Positions 5,753 to 10,433 of a stretch of 11,257 nt of DNA are shown here, one piece after another (position 1 is the stretch's first letter; each line of letters opens with the position of its first letter). The notes under the pieces were generated by a model that ran no database searches, was not told the origin of the DNA, and saw nothing but the letters and a program-made list of their open reading frames with translations. The stretch comes from Methanohalobium sp046546175 (GTDB lineage Archaea > Halobacteriota > Methanosarcinia > Methanosarcinales > Methanosarcinaceae): assembly GCF_046546175.1 (NCBI RefSeq), contig NZ_JBKGYF010000055.1, positions 1 to 11,257 of the forward strand, in the 5' to 3' direction. The position numbers and the translations under genes were made by a program.

Positions 5753-6673
5753 TTAGCAATCAACATACATGAGTTTTTCAGCATTGGATTCTATTAAATC
5801 GCGGTACACAAGTTTTTGACACCAGGATTCGGGAATATTTTTTTCACCATAATAGGCTCCTGCAAGCTGACCATATATAGCACCGGTGGTATCAGCGTCA
5901 TCACCCAGATTTACAGCCATCAGGCACCCTTCTTTGAATGAGGAACATTTATAAAAAGCCCATAGTGCAGATTCCAATGTTCTGGGTACATACAATGCAG
6001 CTTGGATTTCGGGTGGTTCTTTTTTCCTGAAAGATCCAGCTGCAACTTCACCGATTTCAGGACAGAGTGGATTATTTTCCCAGTATCCATTGACAGGTGT
6101 ATAAAAATCAGTTAGAAATTCATTTTTTGAAACGTTATTTAAAGCTCCAATGATTAGAGCTGCCATATATCTACAGGCATCCACTGCAATTTTTGAATTA
6201 TGAGTGGTTCTGGAACTGTCTCCTGACTTTTTAATAGCTATTTCAGGTTTTTTGGCAAAAGCCAGTGGTACAGGTGCAAGTCTCATCAGTGACCCGTTTG
6301 TAACAGCATTTTCATTTGTTTGTCTTATCGGTTTATGAGTAATTTCAAATTCTTTGAGACTATTTGTTGCAGTAGGACCAATACCAAAACTTTGGCTCTG
6401 GCTACTCAAATAACCGGTTTTATACCATTTTAGGTAGCGCTCTAGCTGGTCAATAGGGTCAAAAGATTTTTTCATAATAAGACTTTCTGCAAGGCATAAA
6501 GCCTGTGATGTATCATCTGTCCATTCCCCGGGTTTCAAACCAAACACTCCTCCACCAATCATGTCATTAATGGGTTCAAAGGTACCTGGTGGTTTTGATT
6601 CCAGAGGAGCACCAAGTGCATCCCCAACGGCAAGTCCCATAAGTGCACCTTTGTATCGTTCAACTAAATCCAT
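5753..6673 (-). CDS. ADP-ribosylglycohydrolase family protein (DraG-like)
   Basis: Cytosolic 306-residue hydrolase of the ADP-ribosylglycohydrolase family, which removes ADP-ribose from proteins or related N-/O-glycosidic ADP-ribose compounds using a two-metal centre. The N-terminal RYKGALMGLAVGDALGAPLE (6-25), the metal-binding GEWTDDT (49-55), the NGSLMR motif (126-131), and the C-terminal NLGDDADTTGAIYGQLAGA (255-273) with paired metal-ligating Asp residues are all intact. It is probably active. The target cannot be read from the sequence. It is convergent with tRNA-Leu, and no ADP-ribosyltransferase is nearby. A weak GTGAG precedes the ATG and no clear TATA box is visible. Confidence 0.93.
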   Translation of the reverse strand: MDLVERYKGALMGLAVGDALGAPLESKPPGTFEPINDMIGGGVFGLKPGEWTDDTSQALCLAESLIMKKSFDPIDQLERYLKWYKTGYLSSQSQSFGIGPTATNSLKEFEITHKPIRQTNENAVTNGSLMRLAPVPLAFAKKPEIAIKKSGDSSRTTHNSKIAVDACRYMAALIIGALNNVSKNEFLTDFYTPVNGYWENNPLCPEIGEVAAGSFRKKEPPEIQAALYVPRTLESALWAFYKCSSFKEGCLMAVNLGDDADTTGAIYGQLAGAYYGEKNIPESWCQKLVYRDLIESNAEKLMYVDC

Positions 6674-6716
6674 GAGTTACTCACAAATATGTATATGGCA
6701 CTTGCAATATTAAGGA

Positions 6717-6760
6717 TATTGGGTACTAGTGAGTGGTAATTATCTATCAAAAACCCAATA
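6717..6760. repeat. Inverted repeat upstream of the ADP-ribosylglycohydrolase gene
   Basis: TATTGGGT (6717-6724) and ACCCAATA (6753-6760) are perfect 8-bp complements separated by 28 bp, 44-87 bp upstream of the minus-strand start at 6673. This could be an operator pair or a hairpin; a function is not shown. Confidence 0.35.
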
Positions 6761-6783
6761 CTATTTTAAGCACAGATACCATA

Positions 6784-6817
6784 TTTTATCTGATAATTAG
6801 TTACTCAGATAAAAAAA
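6784..6817 (-). terminator. Hairpin and oligo-T terminator after the DUF2551 gene
   Basis: TTTTATCTGA (6784-6793) and TCAGATAAAA (6805-6814) are perfect 10-bp complements with an 11-nt loop. On the minus strand a T7 run (complement of 6811-6817) lies 39 nt after the stop at 6857. The run alone is a typical archaeal terminator; the hairpin may stabilise the 3' end. Confidence 0.55.
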
Positions 6818-6856
6818 GAGCGATATGTTGTTACAATAAATTCTCAGGAAGAATAA

Positions 6857-7168
6857 TCAATAATTTTCGATAACTGACCTGACAATATTTTTGTAGTCCT
6901 CTTTGAGCATATAGATATTATGGTCCCCGGTTACATCTATGCTGAGTATGCCAAGTCTTGTATTCATTAGTCCCACCATAGCTGATACTCCCCGATAACT
7001 TACGTCAAAATCATGGTAGCGGAGATACTCATAGACATCACCAGTAGTATATGAACTACCTTCTAAAAATAGTTTGAGTACTGCTTTGCGTATACCAGTA
7101 GTATCACGACTAAGATACTTGGTGAGTCTTGATCTTACTCGCTCTTCTATTGTTTCCAGTACTAACAC
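6857..7168 (-). CDS. DUF2551-type small protein, winged-helix-like
   Basis: A 103-residue soluble protein of the DUF2551 type, known mainly from Methanosarcinales-type methanogens and of unknown function. The order of segments suggests a winged helix: helix IEERVRSRLTKYLSR (about 7-21), helix GIRKAVLKLFLEG (25-37), TTGDVYEYLRYHDF (41-54), a candidate recognition helix SYRGVSAMVGLMNTRLG (57-73), and a short wing (ILSIDVTGDHNIYMLKE). It could bind DNA. The start is GTG; no ATG is available in frame downstream of the upstream stop. A TTTTATAA box about 27 nt upstream of the expected transcript start supports this position with an almost leaderless mRNA. It lies 116 bp downstream of the radical SAM gene on the same strand. 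Confidence 0.78.
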   Translation of the reverse strand: MLVLETIEERVRSRLTKYLSRDTTGIRKAVLKLFLEGSSYTTGDVYEYLRYHDFDVSYRGVSAMVGLMNTRLGILSIDVTGDHNIYMLKEDYKNIVRSVIENY

Positions 7169-7197
7169 CTCTGAACCAATTATAGATTTTTTTACCT

Positions 7198-7205
7198 TAT
7201 AAAAC
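7198..7205 (-). promoter_or_regulatory. TATA box of the DUF2551 gene
   Basis: Read on the minus strand the sequence is TTTTATAA. It is centred about 33 nt before the GTG at 7168, which predicts a leader of only a few nucleotides. Confidence 0.5.
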
Positions 7206-7284
7206 TATGGTAGTTTAAGCTGATAACATTTAATTTTTCAGAACGCAACAGACTAACATCATCTTTATTTATAAATTTTGGTAT

Positions 7285-8337
7285 TTAAATCGGAAGAGTT
7301 TCAACAACCAATCCATTTTTTAATGGATATCTTTCGATTATTGATGTAGAGCAACCAATATTTTTTAAATCATCTGCTATATCTTCAAGAATCCACCATG
7401 CAATATCGATTTTGATGTCTACTATTTGGAACATATTTTCGGGTACATATAGTTCTTTCAACATTTTTATAGTATTTTCAAAATCTCCTGGCTCAATTAC
7501 ACCGTATACAATAGTACCATCATCTGTGATATCATCAAATGGACGGGAAGTTTTCTCAGCAGTACGAATCAGCCGTTTTTTAAATTGTACCGCATCCTTA
7601 TAGCTGGATGAACAAAAATGAATTTTTGTATCTTTATAATTGTCAGTCAGAATTTTGGCAATCTCTCTGGATTTTGATGCAGCATTGGATGTATCATCAC
7701 GAAGGTTGTAATAATGCTTTTTTAACTCATTTGAATTTGAATCTGTAAATTCAAGTTCATTGAGATTCAGGAATCCTTCTGTTTTCTGGATGAATTCTGC
7801 TACGTATTCGGCATTATCTATTGCAGGAATCTCTATACCTGCTGTCAACCCGGTTTCGATTGCAGTCTTGATTGAATTTGAAAATGGCGAATTTTCTATA
7901 TTTTTCCATATTTCCTGAGGTGGATGGAACCTTATTTCATCCAATCCGGCATTTTTGAGTTTAATTAGTGTATCTTTATCAGCATTGATGGATGTATACA
8001 GGTGAATATGGTGTTTTTTTCCAAATTCTGATTTTAAAAGGCTAATATAATGCAGTGTGCGCTCGAGTTTATAGAGAGGTTCTCCACCTGTGATGCCGGT
8101 ACCTAGTGCATTCATTTGTTTAACTTCATTGATAACATCAGAGTCAGAATAAACCAAAGTCTCATTGGCATATACGGTATCTTCTTTACGCTCTTTAGAA
8201 AGTGGACAATAATAGCAATTTCTTCCGCATATACCGGTAACAAACATGACCATTTTCGCTCCCATCTGACAGAGTCTGCATCCCTCTGATAAATGGTTGT
8301 AGAATGAACCAGAATCATCTAATGTTATGTTTTTCAT
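7285..8337 (-). CDS. Radical SAM protein, COG2108-type, function unknown
   Basis: A 350-residue member of the radical SAM superfamily, resembling the uncharacterised archaeal group related to pyruvate formate-lyase activating enzyme (COG2108). The [4Fe-4S]/SAM motif CGRNCYYC (CxxxCxxC) uses Cys 37, 41 and 44. The SAM-binding GGEP is at 84-87. A later strand, AGLDEIRFHPPQEIW, fits the TIM-barrel fold. An additional pair, Cys20 and Cys23 (GCRLCQMGAKMV), precedes the main motif and is a hallmark worth noting, perhaps a second metal or cluster ligand. The C-terminal 120 residues are separate from the barrel. The ATG lies at the predicted transcription start, so the mRNA is probably leaderless. 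The ferredoxin gene opposite may supply electrons. The substrate is unknown. Confidence 0.87.
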   Translation of the reverse strand: MKNITLDDSGSFYNHLSEGCRLCQMGAKMVMFVTGICGRNCYYCPLSKERKEDTVYANETLVYSDSDVINEVKQMNALGTGITGGEPLYKLERTLHYISLLKSEFGKKHHIHLYTSINADKDTLIKLKNAGLDEIRFHPPQEIWKNIENSPFSNSIKTAIETGLTAGIEIPAIDNAEYVAEFIQKTEGFLNLNELEFTDSNSNELKKHYYNLRDDTSNAASKSREIAKILTDNYKDTKIHFCSSSYKDAVQFKKRLIRTAEKTSRPFDDITDDGTIVYGVIEPGDFENTIKMLKELYVPENMFQIVDIKIDIAWWILEDIADDLKNIGCSTSIIERYPLKNGLVVETLPI

Positions 8338-8358
8338 ATCGCTACATTGTATTTACTA

Positions 8359-8370
8359 TTTATATATAAA
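8359..8370. promoter_or_regulatory. Palindromic bidirectional TATA box
   Basis: TTTATATATAAA is its own reverse complement, so TBP can bind equally in both orientations. Counting 27 nt from its centre places the minus-strand start at about 8337, the first base of the radical SAM ATG (leaderless), and the plus-strand start near 8391, 24 nt before the ferredoxin ATG. Confidence 0.65.
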
Positions 8371-8414
8371 TCTTGACCGGTCTGTTTTTAAGTTGTTTGT
8401 TCATAAATCTATGT

Positions 8415-8594
8415 ATGCCCGGATATGATGGACTCATTGCGATTATTAATTGTAAAAAATGCGGCAAATGTTTTAATATATGTCCTAACAATGCGCTTTA
8501 CGGAACAGGTGAGACTGTAAAAGTAGATTATGAAAAATGTGATTTGTGTATGAAGTGTATCAATCAATGCCAGTCAATTGTATATATGGAATAA
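8415..8594 (+). CDS. Small 2x[4Fe-4S] ferredoxin
   Basis: A 59-residue bacterial-type ferredoxin, a soluble electron carrier. Both cysteine sets are complete: CxxCxxCxxxCP (Cys 13, 16, 19, 23) and CxxCxxCxxxC (42, 45, 48, 52), separated by the usual hairpin. In the second set the residue after the last Cys is Gln rather than Pro. The ATG at 8415 is chosen over an upstream in-frame TTG at 8373: the longer form adds a hydrophobic, cysteine-containing stretch that does not belong to the fold and starts almost at the TATA box. It is divergent from the radical SAM gene, sharing a promoter, so it is a candidate electron donor. It ends in a convergent hairpin. Confidence 0.85.
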   Translation: MPGYDGLIAIINCKKCGKCFNICPNNALYGTGETVKVDYEKCDLCMKCINQCQSIVYME

Positions 8595-8621
8595 AAAATG
8601 GAGTTACTGAAACTCCATTTT
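8595..8621. terminator. Convergent bidirectional terminator hairpin
   Basis: AAAATGGAGTT (8595-8605) and AACTCCATTTT (8611-8621) pair perfectly over 11 bp with a 5-nt loop. A-rich sequence on the left and T-rich on the right allow it to act in both directions. It serves the ferredoxin and the opposing betaine-binding pseudogene, and reaches into the stop codon of the latter. Confidence 0.7.
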
Positions 8622-9516
8622 ATTGCTCGCCGTTTATCCAATAATCAACTTTTTCAGGATTATTTTCAATCCATTTGGAAGCTGCCTCTTCGGCAGGAGT
8701 ACCGTTTTGAATATCAGCCATTACAGATTCTACATCTTCCATGGACCACCCGAATCTGGTCAGAATTTCATAGGCTTCTGGTTTATCCTCACTCATACCC
8801 TGGCGAGCCAATGTTACAATCTGGTCTTCTCCATAAACGCCCTTTGGGTCATCCAGATATTTTAGGTCCCAGCGGCTTAATGCCCAGTGAGGATTCCATA
8901 GTGTTACAACAATTGGTTCATCCTTATAATATGCTGGCTTTAAGTGCAGAAGCCATGCCATCGCTGATGCTTGACATCAAATCATTTTCAAGATTGTATT
9001 CTTCAATTGCGGTTTCTGTCTGTGACATAATACCTGCAGCAGAGTCGATGCTAGTAATAGTTGCATCAAGTTTTCCTTTATTGTCATTAAGGTCTTCGAT
9101 GGAATCTATCTCCATATATGTGGGTACAACAAGTCTGGTGGCACCCCCCTCAAGATTTGGTTTGACCTTGTCGATTTGATCTCCATATTCATTCCAGTAG
9201 TTTTCCTGGGTGTTTGGTAACCATCAGCAGGCTGAAAAATCAACATTTCCACTGGCTATAGCTTGATACATGGCACCAACAGCTACAGAGTCATTTCAAC
9301 TTCATATCCGTTTTTCTCAAAGACCTGTTCTACAACATTTGTGGTTGCTATGGCGTCATCCCATTGGACATATGCAATTGATACACTATTGTCTTCGGTT
9401 TCAGTACCACAATTGTCGTTGGTATCGTCTTCTGTACCACTGCCCTGGTCTGTTGCACAACCTACACCATCAGTAGCTAGGATTAATACTAACCCAATAA
9501 CTAGCAGCGATTTTAT
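8620..9516 (-). pseudogene. Glycine betaine ABC transporter substrate-binding lipoprotein, OpuAC/OtaC-like (broken)
   Basis: Degenerate copy of an extracellular betaine-binding lipoprotein. In order on the minus strand: a lipoprotein signal (KSLLVIGLVLIL then lipobox DGVGC) whose expected ATG is ATA at 9514-9516; a Thr/Glu/Asp linker; SVSIAYVQWDDA; a frameshift near 9290 (one base missing); a segment that in the next frame resumes as SVAVGAMYQAIASGNVDFSA; an in-frame TGA at 9224-9226, where the intact paralogue has Ala in CAWLP; WLPNTQENYW and on through SIDSAAGIMSQTETAIEEY; a second frameshift near 8926; then DEPIVVTLWNPHW to a normal C-terminus. The order matches the paralogue at 10434 throughout. 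An IS630 remnant separates it from its promoter. Four independent lesions make function very unlikely. Confidence 0.92.
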
Positions 9517-9526
9517 TTTATTATTA

Positions 9527-10291
9527 TAGTCACTAACATAACATTCGTTGTATAAAATTATCCACAATAAATTTTTTATCCACCCTTTTGCAAAACTGAT
9601 GTTTGCTGAGAATCGCATGAACGCTTCATAAATCAGCTGTCTCATATGTTCGGTATCGATGACGAAGAACCTGGATATTACACTCCTAATACTCTTCCAT
9701 ATTTTGTATTATTCTGAGGTGATGTTTCATCGAGGAACCCGATGATGGCATTCTCATCCAATTCGGGAATGTTTTTTAAAAATCTCGTCAGCATCTACAG
9801 GTTTGCGGTAATCATGCTGATAAGGTTTAGCTTATTTCATACCAAATTCTTTGAGTATCCTTCGTATCTGCATGAGGCTGTATTCTACACCAAACTCATT
9901 TAATATGAGTTTTCTGACCTAATTTGTAGTCCAAACGTTTCTGGATTTGAGTATCTGTTTCAGCTGGTCTTTCTACTGCTGTGTGAGTTTTGATGGTCTG
10001 CCACCGGTGTATCGCGGAATCAATCCATCATATCCAGACTCATTCCATCTCTTCTGCCATCGATGACCTACAGTACTCGATGTGCCTACCCGTTCGGAAG
10101 AAACTATGACACTGTCACTTTCATAGCGGTACTTGATAAAATATAATCTCGTCAGTACTCTTGCGTATTTCACATGTTTTATAAGGTCTAGAATTTCATT
10201 GTAAGTGATATGCTTTTTAATGGGATTCTGTTCAGATTTTGTCATAATAAGATATATTGATGTAAGAGTTCATATATTATGTGTTAGACTA
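9527..10291 (-). mobile_element. IS630-family element with large internal deletion
   Basis: The boundaries are inferred from imperfect terminal inverted repeats. The left end reads TAGTCACTAACATAA and the right end, on the minus strand, reads TAGTCTAACACATAAT. Each is flanked by TA (9525-9526 and 10292-10293), the target duplication expected of IS630/Tc1 transposition. Joining the flanks restores a contiguous promoter-to-start region of the betaine-binding pseudogene, so the element inserted between its TATA box and its start codon. At 765 bp it is shorter than the usual 1.0-1.2 kb because the transposase core is missing. Confidence 0.72.
9565..10245 (-). pseudogene. IS630-family transposase (broken, DDE core deleted)
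   Basis: The N-terminal helix-turn-helix region is readable for 90 codons from the ATG at 10243-10245 and contains SSTVGHRWQKRWNESGYDGL, RYTGGRPSKL. It then runs into TAG, a second TAG (after WTTN) and TAA (after EFGMK), while still recognisable as FGVEYSLMQIRRILKEFG and KPYQHDYRKPVDADEI. A frameshift then gives IPELDENAIIGFLDETSPQ, which carries the first catalytic Asp. Around 9703-9706 the sequence jumps directly to IWKSIRSVISRFFVIDTEHM and the family C-terminus FAKGWIKNLL. Roughly 110 residues, including the second and third acidic catalytic positions, are missing. It cannot encode active transposase. Confidence 0.9.
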
Positions 10292-10318
10292 TAGTTTTCA
10301 ACTATATTCCTCTTTATC

Positions 10319-10328
10319 ATTTATATTT
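10319..10328 (-). promoter_or_regulatory. Stranded TATA box of the betaine-binding pseudogene
   Basis: On the minus strand the sequence is AAATATAAAT. Initiation about 27 nt downstream falls near 10297, just before the IS630 insertion point. Before insertion this would have lain some 15 nt from the start codon. The promoter now faces the IS element. Confidence 0.45.
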
Positions 10329-10346
10329 GCTTCTGAAGCAAATATA
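10322..10346. repeat. 25-bp palindrome overlapping the stranded promoter
   Basis: TATATTTGCTTC (10322-10333) and GAAGCAAATATA (10335-10346) are perfect 12-bp complements around a single central base. Because the hairpin loop would be very tight, and the palindrome overlaps the TATA box above, a dimeric regulator-binding site is more likely than an RNA structure. The regulator is unknown. Confidence 0.55.
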
Positions 10347-10411
10347 TTTTATGAGATATAACGGATTGAACCGCAGGATATAGTTAATAAATATGAAATA
10401 ATAAGAACAAG

Positions 10412-10421
10412 AAAAAAAAAA
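10412..10421 (-). terminator. Oligo-T terminator of the intact betaine-binding gene
   Basis: Ten A on the plus strand give T10 on the minus strand, beginning 12 nt after the TAA at 10434-10436. This is a strong archaeal intrinsic terminator. The remaining sequence from 10294 to 10411 holds only the stranded promoter and palindrome. Confidence 0.75.
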
Positions 10422-10433
10422 GTTAGAGGTTAA

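Noticed and set aside
7412..7603. Plus-strand open frame inside the radical SAM gene
   Set aside because: Antisense shadow without start signals or domain.
8112..8318. Second minus-strand frame inside the radical SAM gene
   Set aside because: Overlaps the cluster-binding region of the real frame and has no homology-like features.
8373..8414. TTG start adding 14 residues to the ferredoxin
   Set aside because: It would begin only a few bases after the TATA box, upstream of the expected transcript start, and adds non-ferredoxin sequence.
8598..9179. 193-codon plus-strand open frame
   Set aside because: It is the complement of the betaine-binding pseudogene, whose minus-strand conservation is clear.
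9224..9226. In-frame TGA as a possible selenocysteine codon
   Set aside because: The intact paralogue has Ala at this place, no SECIS-like element was seen, and other lesions break the gene anyway.
9900..9980. TAG codons in the transposase as pyrrolysine readthrough
   Set aside because: A TAA, a frameshift and a large deletion follow, so readthrough of TAG could not rescue the protein.
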